Shown here piece by piece: positions 8,016 to 15,758 of a DNA stretch of 64,000 nucleotides. The notes under the pieces were generated by a model. That model worked only from the letters and a program-made list of their open reading frames with translations, made no database searches and had not been told where the DNA came from. The stretch lies in assembly GCF_036178845.1 (NCBI RefSeq), contig NZ_CP108070.1, forward strand, positions 10,540,001 to 10,604,000. The letters are read 5' to 3'. Both the position numbers and the translations under genes were made by a program. This DNA is from Streptomyces sp. NBC_00271. Lineage in GTDB: Bacteria; Actinomycetota; Actinomycetes; Streptomycetales; Streptomycetaceae. The first letter of the stretch is position 1. Each line of letters starts with the position of its first letter.

Positions 8016-8392
8016 CCGACGAGGCCGCGCGTTGCGCCTGCCGCAACAAGGTCAAGCCCGACCGGGAGGAACACTGGGCGGCGCACACCACCTGACCCCA
8101 GTCGGAATGGGATGTCAGATCCTTCCGCTGCCCCGTCTACCGGCACGCTCCCGACCAGGTGAGAAACCACCCGAACCAGCCCTGGGCCCGCCTGCGCATC
8201 GCCCCTGCCTCCACAACAACCACCTGCCCCACGCAGCAGGCGGCGCATCCCTCCGGGACATCCCGCACCGAGGTGGTGGCCTGGGCTGCGGGTGGCGTTC
8301 TCCTCGCTGCTGCGGACACGGCGCTCCTCCTCAAGTGCTTCCGGTCCCGCCGTGCGGACACCCCGGGGACACCGCCACACTCAAGCAACTGA
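8012..8392 (+). pseudogene. Decayed frame with C-terminal membrane anchor
   Basis: The ATG at 8012 overlaps the stop of the preceding frame. The frame reads MTDEAARCACRNKVKPDREE and hits an in-frame TGA at 8093-8095. If that is read through, it continues with SEWDVRSFRCPVYRHAP and ends in a membrane segment plus basic tail (VVAWAAGGVLLAAADTALLLK, then RSRRAD). Hydrophobic helix plus positive tail is typical of surface-protein C-termini. The protein family was not recognised; pseudogene status is inferred from the internal stop. Confidence 0.35.
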
Positions 8393-8805
8393 CGCCGCAT
8401 CAGATGTCGGCCTCGGAAGCGGGTTCGCGGATGCTGACAGCAGCCTGGCCGGGAACCCGTTCACCAATCCGGTGTTCACGACATATGGCTGAGGGGGCGA
8501 TCTGTGGGGTCCGGGGGCCATCTCACCGACGCGCCCAGTGGGCCGCTGAGACGCGCATCGCGACGGGGCGGATGCGCTGAAACAGTAACTCTCGCCCTAC
8601 CGTTGGTGGTGGAGGTTCTCGCCGCTCTTGGCATGGCACTTCTCTACGGTCTCGGCCGACCGGACGGAGTCGTAGGACCCCGGTTCCTGCATGAGCGACC
8701 GACCTCCGGATCGGGTCCAACTGTGCATGAGACCGGCTTGCTCGTCGAGTTGCTCGTCGAGGTGTGGGTGGTGCGGGGCACAACCCGGCGAGAACGCCGT
8801 CACGG
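8393..8805. other. No gene recognised
   Basis: This is 413 bp with no frame that looks like a protein on either strand. CTCGTCGAGTTG / CTCGTCGAGGTG (8739-8762) is a short direct repeat. It lies between two decayed genes, so it is probably junction debris. Confidence 0.35.
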
Positions 8806-9003
8806 CTGACCCAGCCGCTGCTCATGGTCGCCGGCAGCAAGGCGGGCTCCCTGTGGCAGGCCGAGCAGCTGCTGCCGCGCGTGAACAGCCCCAAGGAGCT
8901 GGCCGTCATCGACGGTGCCGGACACGTCTCTCTCTACGACGTTCCCGAGTACGTCGACCAGGTGACGGCCCACCTGTCGCCGTTTTTCACGAAGTACGTC
9001 TGA
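8806..9003 (+). pseudogene. C-terminal fragment of an alpha/beta hydrolase
   Basis: The final 65 codons read LTQPLLMVAGSKAGSLWQAE and VIDGAGHVSLYDVPEYVDQV, ending in SPFFTKYV. This matches the last strands of alpha/beta-hydrolase fold enzymes, with the catalytic His in GAGHVSLYD. The nucleophile region and the rest of the N-terminus are absent; upstream sequence in this frame is unrelated. It cannot be functional. Confidence 0.7.
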
Positions 9004-9062
9004 CCTGGCGGCGACCCGTCGGCGACCCGTCGATCGAGGCCTCGGACGCCGGTGACGGCGGT

Positions 9063-9248
9063 GTCGTGTACTGGCGCCGCACGCCCACCGTGGCGACCTC
9101 CTTCTTCAGGTCGGCGGTCTCATCGACCACCAACACCGCTTCCTCATCGTGCAGTTGCCCGGCGTTGAAGCCGCGGAGATCGTCACGGAACACGGCGGCA
9201 TCCCACTCCGCCCTCGACAACAGATGCTGCAGGCCGTACGGGGTCGCA
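9063..9248 (-). pseudogene. IS701-type transposase fragment
   Basis: The minus strand reads LQHLLSRAEWDAAVFRDDLR followed by HDEEAVLVVDETADLKK and TVGVRRQYT, a block characteristic of IS701-family DDE transposases (VVDET.DLKK contains the first catalytic Asp). Both flanks leave the homology abruptly, and no terminal repeats were found. It is a short relic next to the hydrolase fragment, consistent with an old insertion that disrupted that gene. Confidence 0.75.
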
Positions 9249-9328
9249 CCGTGTTGCGGTGACGTTCGGTAGTTGCTGAGTGGCAGCCGCTTACGATCTT
9301 CCGTTTCTGATTCTGCGCCGTACCACTG

Positions 9329-9736
9329 TCACTCCTGCAGGTTCAGCTGCCAGGAGACGCCGAAGCGGTCGTTCACCCAGCCGAACTTGGCGCTGAAGCC
9401 GTACGAGCCCAGCGGCATCAGCTCCGTGCCCTGTTCTGCGAGGGCACCATAGAGGCGGTCGAGCTCGGCCTCGGTGTCGCACTCGACGAACAGCGACATC
9501 GCCGGGGTGAACCCGAAGGCGTGCTTGACGTAGCTGTCGATGCACATGAACCGCTGTCCGGCGAGCGAGAACGTGGCGCGCTGGACCGTGCCGGCCTCGC
9601 CGGGGCCGTCGGCGCCGTAGCGGGAGATGTCGACGACCTCGGCGTCGTCGAACAACGACGTGTAGAAGGTCAGCGCCTCCTCCGCCCTGCCCTCGAACAT
9701 GAGGAAAGTGGTGATCTTCTGTGGCATCGAGGCCAT
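9329..9736 (-). CDS. VOC / PhnB-like protein
   Basis: The protein is 135 aa. The ATG at 9736 has GGAGGG seven bases upstream. The pattern QKITTFLMFEGRAEEALTFY at the N-terminus, FTPAMSLFVECDTEAELDRLY and the ending FGWVNDRFGVSWQLN are those of the PhnB-like, 3-demethylubiquinone-9 methyltransferase-named branch of the vicinal oxygen chelate fold. Such proteins are small, cytoplasmic and often dimeric; their substrates are usually unknown. It stands alone between decayed sequence and a gene-free stretch. Confidence 0.88.
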   Translation of the reverse strand: MASMPQKITTFLMFEGRAEEALTFYTSLFDDAEVVDISRYGADGPGEAGTVQRATFSLAGQRFMCIDSYVKHAFGFTPAMSLFVECDTEAELDRLYGALAEQGTELMPLGSYGFSAKFGWVNDRFGVSWQLNLQE

Positions 9737-10083
9737 GGCGCTGCCCTCCGGTTACAGGCGTCAGTCCTTCGAGGACGAGGCTAGGACCTGCCTCTGACAC
9801 CGGCCTCACGGACACCGCCAGCCACCGTCGTTTCGGTGATCGACACGTGCGCGCATGGCTGAGCTGGAGATGCGCACCCATATCACTCGGAATGCCGAGC
9901 TACCGGAACCGGGGATCTCATCTCACCCACCGTGACCAACCGCACGGAAGGAAGGCCGGTGCACTGTGTCGCAGTACGACTTGACCAGCCGCCCGGAACA
10001 GGGCGTCAGCCGCCCCGCTCTCCCCTGAGCGGCGCCTGTCCGGCGCGCGTGCTGCAACGCCGCGCGCCCCGGGGCTGGACATG
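9737..10083. other. No gene recognised
   Basis: About 350 bp upstream of the VOC gene and downstream of the initiator tRNA. Open frames here are short and Arg/Pro-rich. It presumably holds the VOC promoter; no clear -10/-35 pair was found. Confidence 0.35.
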
Positions 10084-10118
10084 CTTGAGGGGCCGGCACA
10101 TCGTGCCGGCCCCTCAGG
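10084..10118 (-). terminator. Hairpin downstream of tRNA-fMet
   Basis: A perfect 13-bp stem (GAGGGGCCGGCAC / GTGCCGGCCCCTC, 10087-10099 and 10103-10115) with an ATC loop, extendable by about three pairs, begins 7 bases past the 3' end of the minus-strand tRNA. There is no long U tract, as is common for Streptomyces terminators. Confidence 0.8.
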
Positions 10119-10124
10119 TTTCAG

Positions 10125-10198
10125 TAGCGGGGACAGGATTTGAACCTGCGACCTCTGGGTTATGAGCCCAGCGAGCTACCGAGCTGCTCCACCCCGCG
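10125..10198 (-). tRNA. Initiator tRNA-fMet (CAT)
   Basis: This is a 74-nt cloverleaf on the minus strand: acceptor CGCGGGG pairing with CCCCGC, D-arm AGCTCGGTAGCT, anticodon loop CTCATAA, T-arm GCAGG-TTCAAAT-CCTGT. Three consecutive G:C pairs in the anticodon stem (GGG/CCC flanking the loop) and an unpaired first position (C1 opposite U72) are the hallmarks of the initiator rather than elongator Met tRNA. CCA is not encoded. A strong hairpin follows. Confidence 0.93.
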
Positions 10199-10344
10199 TC
10201 GGATTCCTCTACCCTACGCCAATTATCCCGGCCCCGAGACCATGATCGCCGGGACCCGTCGGCTTACCGAGAACGCGTTGAGCGCCGGGCAGACTCCCCG
10301 ACGGGCTGGCCTTCCCTGCCGGGGCGCTGCCTGGACCGGCATCG

Positions 10345-10383
10345 ACGTCTACGTCTACGTCTACGTCTACGTCTACGTCTACG
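10345..10383. repeat. Hexamer tandem repeat (ACGTCT)x6
   Basis: Six perfect copies of ACGTCT plus ACG lie between the tRNA and cspA. On either strand it would encode a repeated dipeptide (Tyr-Val or Asp-Val), but no credible gene spans it. It is a microsatellite-like tract prone to slippage. Confidence 0.9.
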
Positions 10384-10718
10384 GTCGGCGAACGCATACG
10401 GGCGCGACACACACGCGGGCTGGTGGCGGCGTCCCTACAGCTGCTCGGCAACGCCGTGGACGCGCCGTGATGATCGTGGCGGGCCCGACCATGGCGCCGG
10501 CCATGGGACTGCCGCGGGGTCCCGTGCGACCCGTGCGGATCATGACTGTTGCTCTCTGGCGGTGGGCAGTTTCGCGGTGTAGCGTCGCTCTCAGATGTCG
10601 TGGTTCGCAGTATCTGCCCGCGCTCCGGCGTGGGCGCTTTGCTGTGCAGTGCAGGACCAGGGCGATCACCTCCGGGTCCGCGCGGTGCGGAACCCGATAT
10701 CGACTGGAAGGCACCAGC

Positions 10719-10922
10719 ATGGCCAGCGGAACCGTCAAGTGGTTCAACGCAGAAAAGGGCTTCGGCTTCATTTCCCAGGACGGTGGCGGACCGGACGTGT
10801 TCGCGCACTACTCCAACATCAACGCCAGCGGTTTCCGTGAGCTCCAGGAGGGCCAGGCGGTCACCTTCGACGTGACCCAGGGCCAGAAGGGCCCGCAGGC
10901 GGAGAACATCACGCCCGCCTGA
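10719..10922 (+). CDS. CspA-family cold-shock protein
   Basis: The protein is 67 aa, the standard size for an actinobacterial Csp. The start [20 protein letters not shown] contains RNP1 (KGFGFI), and RNP2 is DVFAHY. It is a small OB-fold single-stranded nucleic-acid binder acting as an RNA chaperone. The ATG is preceded by GGAAGG. A long leader (10560-10718) may carry the temperature- or growth-responsive promoter usual for csp genes, and a hairpin terminator follows 23 bp after the stop. Confidence 0.95.
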   Translation: MASGTVKWFNAEKGFGFISQDGGGPDVFAHYSNINASGFRELQEGQAVTFDVTQGQKGPQAENITPA

Positions 10923-10945
10923 CCTCGCGGCCAGGACGTATGTCA

Positions 10946-10973
10946 GGGTCCCGGAGCATGTGCTCCGGGACCT
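10946..10973 (+). terminator. Hairpin terminator after cspA
   Basis: GGTCCCGGAGCA pairs with TGCTCCGGGACC around a very short loop (10947-10972), a 12-bp perfect stem with a following CTT. It sits directly after the cold-shock gene. Confidence 0.8.
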
Positions 10974-11114
10974 TGGTGTGGCTCTTACGGTTATTTGCCG
11001 ATCCGCGCAGGTCCGTCGGCACGCGGTGAACACATCCCGCCTGGTTTCCCTGGTCCGGATCGGTGCACGCTTCGAGCGCGGCGAGCCTGTTGAACAGCCG
11101 GAAGGACTCGCGGC

Positions 11115-11618
11115 ATGACCGGCCCCCACACCGCCGAGGAGCCAGACGAGGGGTCCGCCGAGGAGCCTGCCGAGCACCGGCGCTTCGCCTGCTACCTGCA
11201 GGCCCTCGAGGCCGTCGCCGAAGCGGACGAGGCCGACCTGGTCGCCGCAGTCCTGCGCGACCAGGACACGACGATGGCGGACAGCGCAGTGGGTCGCCAT
11301 CTGGATCGCCGGGCTGCCGACTTGCTGACCGGCCCTGCGTTCACGGCCTGGGCCCGGACAATGACCGGGGTGATCGCGGATCGCGACTTCCTCACCCTCC
11401 ATCTGCGCGAGTGGACCCTGCTCAGAACCATCGCCCTGGGCAGGCCGTGGGCCGCCGAGGATCTCACCAGCGCATCCGACTGGTTCCAGCGCATGGCCAC
11501 AACCTTGCAGATCGTGGCGTCGCCCGAGGCCCTCAGGCTGCTGGCTGAACGCGGACGAACCCGCCGCGTACGAAACGCGGCGAGCCGTCGGCTGCAACAC
11601 CGGGATCAGCCCAATTGA
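11115..11618 (+). CDS. Hypothetical protein, 167 aa
   Basis: The family is not recognised. The ATG at 11115 follows GGAAGGA. The sequence is largely helical: an acidic N-terminus, then RRFACYLQALEAVAEADEADL and DRDFLTLHLREWTLLRTIALG, and a basic C-terminus (RTRRVRNAASRRLQHR). There is no signal peptide or membrane helix. Codon use fits a real Streptomyces gene. It stands alone, 140 bp after the csp terminator and convergent with the HEAT-repeat gene. Confidence 0.7.
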   Translation: MTGPHTAEEPDEGSAEEPAEHRRFACYLQALEAVAEADEADLVAAVLRDQDTTMADSAVGRHLDRRAADLLTGPAFTAWARTMTGVIADRDFLTLHLREWTLLRTIALGRPWAAEDLTSASDWFQRMATTLQIVASPEALRLLAERGRTRRVRNAASRRLQHRDQPN

Positions 11619-11765
11619 CTTGATCCACAGGTTCTGACGATTCCTGTCGCCCGTGCGACCGGGCGCCGTAGTGCGGCCCAAACGGCCAACTACGCCGCTC
11701 ACCGCCCCCGATGGGGCGAGGCCACGCTCGGACGGCCTTGCGGCGGCGGATGATGCCCGGTTGCG

Positions 11766-13967
11766 TCAGGGGGCAGTGGGAGCAGGGGGAGGAGTAGGGG
11801 CCGTGAAGGTGGTGACGATCGCCTGGGCGCGGTTCCGGAAGGCTTCGTCCTGGCGAATGATGCGGTCTTCCACTCCCGAGCGGATGATCCGCGCGTCGCC
11901 GTCGGCGAGGGCGGACAGCCGGCGCAGGTGGTCGGTGGTCAAGGCGGCGACACCGAGGGCCTCCAGGGCGTCGCAGGCACCTGTCGGGTCGGCTTCCTGT
12001 TCGGCGGACCGCAGGACGGCCGAGGCGAGCGCCGTGCGGTCCAGCGAGGCGGGTGCCGCCACGGCCGTGAGGGCCAGTACCGCGGTCGGCACCTGCACGG
12101 GATGGTCGAGCAGGGTCTTCAGGCGGGAGGTGAGCGGCCGTCCCGCCGGGCCGAGGAGTGCCGTCGTACGAGCGGCCCGCACCGTCGACCACTGGGACCA
12201 GGAGTTCTGTTCGGCCCGGGCGAAGACCGAGTCCAGAGCAGCGACCACCGTGTCGGCGTCCTCCGTCACGTGCCACAGAGCCTCGGCGAGCGCCGTGTCC
12301 GCGTCCAGCGCGGGTGTGGCCGTTTCGCCGTCCGGGCCGCTGAGCGCCTCGCGCAGGGCCGGGGCCAGGGACGCCGCCCGGGGACCGAGCGCGCCGACCG
12401 TCCCCACGGCCTCCCTGAGCCGGCGGCCACCGCTGCGAAGCTCCCGGTCGAGGCAGTGCACCAGGGGCTCGTGCCCGCCGACGAGCTCGTACACGGCCTT
12501 CGCCGCCGGGAGCGAGCCCTCCCCGGCCGCCGCCCGCAACACCGTGACCGCCTCGGCGCGTTCGCCGGGCGCGCTGTCGACGGCGATGGCGGCGATGGCC
12601 GGGGCGACCTGGCCCGGGAAGTGCACGAGTGCCTCGTACAGCTCGGGCAGCGCCGACGCGGCCCGGGCTCCCCACCCGCCCAGGAGGCTCGTCAGCAGTC
12701 GAGGTTCGTTGCCGCTCAGGGCCTCGGGCCGGACGAGGCGGTGCCGGATCGCGTCGAGGAGTTCGTCGTCGTACGGGAAGGTGGAGTCCGCCGGACGCAG
12801 GAAGCCGGCAGCGGCGTCGAGAGCCCGCGGCCGTCGTCCGAGCCCGCTTGTCAGGAACGGCGAGGCCTGGGCGGGCGCGACACGGACGAGCGCGGCCAGC
12901 GCACGGTCCGCGTGGTCATCTGTCTGGTCCGGGTTCCGGCCGGCGAGTGGGGCCAGGACGTCCGCGGCCGCTGCGGCGGCGGTGCCCAGACGGCCCAGCA
13001 GCGACGCCATCGCGACCACGGCCTCCTCGTCGACGGCCGCAGCGAGCAGGCCGGCCAGCAACTGCCGTGGAGCGCTGCGGGAGAGCATGCAGGCGCGGTC
13101 GGCCGTCCACACGGCCTCGGCCCGCACCTTGGCCCGGTCATCCCGCAGGGCCGCGTCGACCAGCGCGAACGCCGCCTCCCGGTCCGCGAGGCGGTCCCTG
13201 TTCAGCAGGGCCTCCACGACGGCCGTGAACGGCTCGTTGCGTTCGAGGTCGAGGCAGTCGCCGCCGAGCGGTTCGGTCGGCAGAAGGGACAGCATCGTCG
13301 TGTGATGCGCCTCGGTCCAGGGCAGGCCCGCATCGAGGCAGGCGAAGAGGGCGGCCATGCGTATCCCGGCCGGCTGGGACGGGTCCAAAACGGTGGCGGC
13401 CGCCACCGCGCCGGCCGGCGGGTCGAGCCGCGAGATCCCGGAAAGGACCTCCGCGCGCACCAGCGGCTCGGCCTCCTCCTCCCAGCGCCTGTGGAGGGCC
13501 GGGAGCACGAGCGCGGTCGCACCGGTGTGGGACACCGCCCACACGGCGGTCCGGCGGACCTCCGGCTCCGCGGCGTCCAGCAGGGGCAGGAGCAGCGGAA
13601 GTTGTCCGGCTACTGCCGCCCGGACCGTGCCCGGTGTCACGCCGTGCTCGTCCTCGCTCTCGGCCATGCCTCCGAGCAGCATCAACACGTCAGCCACCTG
13701 GCGGCCGGCCACCGCGATCCTGGCCAGGAACGGCGCCACTTCCGCACTGGCGGCATAGACCGTCCCCTGATGCAGCACGCTTCCGTACAACTCCGACAGC
13801 GCTTCGCCCGCCGCCCCCGCGTCGCTGTCGGCCAGGGCCCGCAGCAGATCGGGGAGATCCTCCGCACTGCCGTAGGCGTGGCTGAAGGAGGACCAGGGGT
13901 GGGAGTCCAGGTCGTCGAGCGGGTGTACGAGTTCCATGGGGAGCATCGTGCCAGCCACGTCCGACAT
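11766..13967 (-). CDS. HEAT-repeat protein
   Basis: The protein is 733 aa. It is made of repeated helical pairs rich in Ala/Leu with conserved Asp/Arg (for example LLDAAEPEVRRTAVWAVSHT, ALRDDRAKVRAEAVWTADRA), the pattern of HEAT/ARM-type repeats, from about residue 80 to 700. Such proteins are usually scaffolds; no enzymatic motif is visible. The start may be ATG 13967 or ATG 13937; neither has a clear ribosome binding site. The first lies 5 bp after the end of the frameshifted DUF5958-like gene, suggesting translational coupling in one operon. Confidence 0.85.
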   Translation of the reverse strand: MSDVAGTMLPMELVHPLDDLDSHPWSSFSHAYGSAEDLPDLLRALADSDAGAAGEALSELYGSVLHQGTVYAASAEVAPFLARIAVAGRQVADVLMLLGGMAESEDEHGVTPGTVRAAVAGQLPLLLPLLDAAEPEVRRTAVWAVSHTGATALVLPALHRRWEEEAEPLVRAEVLSGISRLDPPAGAVAAATVLDPSQPAGIRMAALFACLDAGLPWTEAHHTTMLSLLPTEPLGGDCLDLERNEPFTAVVEALLNRDRLADREAAFALVDAALRDDRAKVRAEAVWTADRACMLSRSAPRQLLAGLLAAAVDEEAVVAMASLLGRLGTAAAAAADVLAPLAGRNPDQTDDHADRALAALVRVAPAQASPFLTSGLGRRPRALDAAAGFLRPADSTFPYDDELLDAIRHRLVRPEALSGNEPRLLTSLLGGWGARAASALPELYEALVHFPGQVAPAIAAIAVDSAPGERAEAVTVLRAAAGEGSLPAAKAVYELVGGHEPLVHCLDRELRSGGRRLREAVGTVGALGPRAASLAPALREALSGPDGETATPALDADTALAEALWHVTEDADTVVAALDSVFARAEQNSWSQWSTVRAARTTALLGPAGRPLTSRLKTLLDHPVQVPTAVLALTAVAAPASLDRTALASAVLRSAEQEADPTGACDALEALGVAALTTDHLRRLSALADGDARIIRSGVEDRIIRQDEAFRNRAQAIVTTFTAPTPPPAPTAP

Positions 13968-13972
13968 CAGAA

Positions 13973-14361
13973 TCAGTCAGCGACGGACAGCCTGTGCCAC
14001 CAGTGGGCGCACCCGTTGGAGCAGAAGCGTTCGCGGCGCCGTCCGTCGACAATCGCGAGTACGGCGATCAGCAGCCGGAACGCCTTCCGGCGTTCGTCGA
14101 GAGGGGCGAGGCCGGCGATCTTGCTCAGCTGCTGGTCGATCCGACCGCGTGTGATCAGTACTGCGGGCGTGTGCGTCGGGCGCGGCGGACGCTATCCGGT
14201 CCGTCTTCGGCGGCGACGCGAGCCTGGACGCAGTAGTGGGACAAGAACCGCAGCGTCTCTGACTGCTCCTCCGGGCCGAGTGCGTCAAACCACTCGATGC
14301 CCTGCGACATGGGGCGCAGCCCCTGGGCGAGTTCGTTGAGCATGACGTCGCGTTCGGCCAT
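13973..14361 (-). pseudogene. DUF5958-like gene, frameshifted
   Basis: The ATG at 14361 begins MAERDVMLNELAQGLRPMSQ and continues GIEWFDALGPEEQSETL to AEDGPDSVRRA. The frame then stops at 14155. A one-base shift near 14190 restores a continuous family-like ending: THTPAVLITRGRIDQQLSKI, LDERRKAFRLLIAVLAIVDG and a Cys/His/Trp C-terminus (CSNGCAHWWHRLSVAD) with a stop at 13973. DUF5958-type proteins of Streptomyces have this layout and about this total length (near 129 codons). The break may be a true mutation or a sequence error. Confidence 0.7.
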
Positions 14362-14405
14362 GTCTGCCTTCCGTGGGTCAGGCGGCACTCCGCCGCTGAC
14401 AGGGG

Positions 14406-14858
14406 TCAGTGGAACCAGACGACAAGTCGGACGTTGTCCGCTCCGTGGAGTTCGCCGAGTGTGCGCATGACGCTCCAGACAGGTCCCCAGCGGGTGCCGT
14501 CTCCGGCCACCATGTCTCGACTCCGCGTGCCGGAGCTGTCTGCTTCCTGCCAGCCGGCGGAGGCGAGTTCGGCCCAGGTGATCCGCGTTGTCCCATGTAC
14601 GTCGGCGGAGCCGCCGTAGGCCGCGTACTCGGTTCTCAGCCCCTCGGACGCGTCGCCTGGAAAGCCGCGGCCTTCGGCCAGAGGGCGGAAGCCGAAGGAA
14701 TTGCGGATACCGAAGAGGCAGGCGAGGGCGCCGTAGGCGTTGCCGTCGTTGAGCAGGAAGAGGTCGATGGCGGCGTGCCACACGGAGTCCTCGTCGTCGG
14801 GACCCCAGAGGCGGGCACCTGGTCGACACTCGATCATGCCACTGACGTCGGTAGACAT
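14406..14858 (-). CDS. Hypothetical protein, 150 aa
   Basis: The family is not recognised. The ATG at 14858 is preceded by GGCAGGATG. It starts MSTDVSGMIECRPGARLWGP and contains a helical region DSVWHAAIDLFLLNDGNAYG and LACLFGIRNSFGF, then a polar middle and a beta-rich ending (NVRLVVWFH). It is soluble, with no signal peptide. It lies 44 bp upstream of the DUF5958-like gene on the same strand and is probably part of the same operon with the HEAT-repeat gene. Confidence 0.7.
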   Translation of the reverse strand: MSTDVSGMIECRPGARLWGPDDEDSVWHAAIDLFLLNDGNAYGALACLFGIRNSFGFRPLAEGRGFPGDASEGLRTEYAAYGGSADVHGTTRITWAELASAGWQEADSSGTRSRDMVAGDGTRWGPVWSVMRTLGELHGADNVRLVVWFH

Positions 14859-15254
14859 GTTGGCATCCTGCCTGTACGGGGCATGAGGAGGCACCTGCTT
14901 TTCCTCTGGCGTGATGCCGGGGGAGCGGGGCGCTTCAGCACGGCATCCGCAAGAAGGGCATGTGGTCGACAGGCGTGCAGCGGCAGTACTCGGGCGACGC
15001 AGGAAGGACGGAGAACCCTCAGTTCGGTGTCTGCCTCGCCTGTGCAGCACCGAGACGAGGCCGGCTTCGAGTCCTTCTCGCCGGTCGTGATCGGCACCAT
15101 ATGCCGCGGTCCGTCGATGAGCAGGCGTCGCGCACCGACCTTGCCCACCTCGGCGGTCGTCCGCGAAACGGCGTTGTCAGTGGTCGCCGCTATGTTCAGT
15201 CGTGTCCCGCCGAAGTGGTGTGGAAGTCCCCTCTGATGCATAGGAGATGGTGCG
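14859..15254. other. Divergent intergenic region, 396 bp
   Basis: This separates the minus-strand hypothetical gene (start 14858) from the SWIM-like gene (start 15255). No protein-like frame is supported; it must hold promoters for both directions. AGGAGATGG at 15242-15250 is the ribosome binding site of the next gene. Confidence 0.5.
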
Positions 15255-15758
15255 TTGTCGGATTGGGAGAGGTCGAGTACGGCACGGGTGACCGTGCCCG
15301 CGCGGCCGCGGAAGCTCGCCAAGGTGCCCTTCGTCGAGCTGGCCGACGGACGCCTCCAGGGTGTGGTGTCCAGCGGTTCGGACATCGAGCGGGTCTACGT
15401 CTCGTCGGTCGCGGCCGGCACCTACGCGTTCGCCTGCAGCACCAACAACAACCGCCCCTGCGGCGGCGCGCGGGGCATGTTCTGCAATCACATCCGGGCC
15501 CTGATCAACGAGGCGGTGCTTCAGTACGGCGCCGAGCGCGTCGCCCGCTATCTGAGGGTCGAGCTCGCGGACGGCGAGCTGAGCGGACAGACCATCGCCC
15601 ACGCCATGGACACCACACGACCGGCGCAGGGAGACACCAAGGCCGCGGCGCCCGTCTTCAGCCGGTTCCTGCGCCACCTGGCCTATCTCGAACTCGCCCC
15701 GACCACCGCGCCGTTGCCGGAGATGCAGTGGTTCCCGCCGACCAGGGCGGTGGCGTGA
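15255..15758 (+). CDS. SWIM-like zinc-binding protein of MoxR/VWA cluster
   Basis: The protein is 167 aa. The TTG at 15255 is placed seven bases after AGGAGA. The segment AFACSTNNNRPCGGARGMFC followed by NH supplies a Cys...Cys...Cys-x-His array like that of SWIM-type zinc fingers, which mediate DNA or protein contacts. The preceding part is beta-rich (VPARPRKLAKVPFVELADG). It is the first gene of an operon-like set with the 462-aa protein, VWA, MoxR and DUF5682 genes; its stop overlaps the next ATG by one base. Its role is inferred from context only. Confidence 0.65.
   Translation: MSDWERSSTARVTVPARPRKLAKVPFVELADGRLQGVVSSGSDIERVYVSSVAAGTYAFACSTNNNRPCGGARGMFCNHIRALINEAVLQYGAERVARYLRVELADGELSGQTIAHAMDTTRPAQGDTKAAAPVFSRFLRHLAYLELAPTTAPLPEMQWFPPTRAVA

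Noticed and set aside
8504..8809. A 101-codon membrane-like frame
   Set aside because: It has one hydrophobic stretch but no ribosome binding site and no continuation of protein-like sequence.
10125..10198. Initiator tRNA as the partner of the scar at 27957
   Set aside because: T-arm and acceptor sequences differ (GCAGG/CCCCGC against GTGGG/CCGCCCC) and strands are opposite, so it is not the source of the remnant.
10345..10383. CRISPR-like array
   Set aside because: The hexamers are contiguous with no spacers; a simple tandem repeat.
11928..14339. An 803-codon open frame on the plus strand
   Set aside because: It is antisense to the HEAT-repeat gene, with Gly/Arg-rich composition and no domain.
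14960..15757. A long N-terminal extension of the 462-aa protein
   Set aside because: It overlaps the better supported SWIM-like gene in another frame and has no homology-like content.
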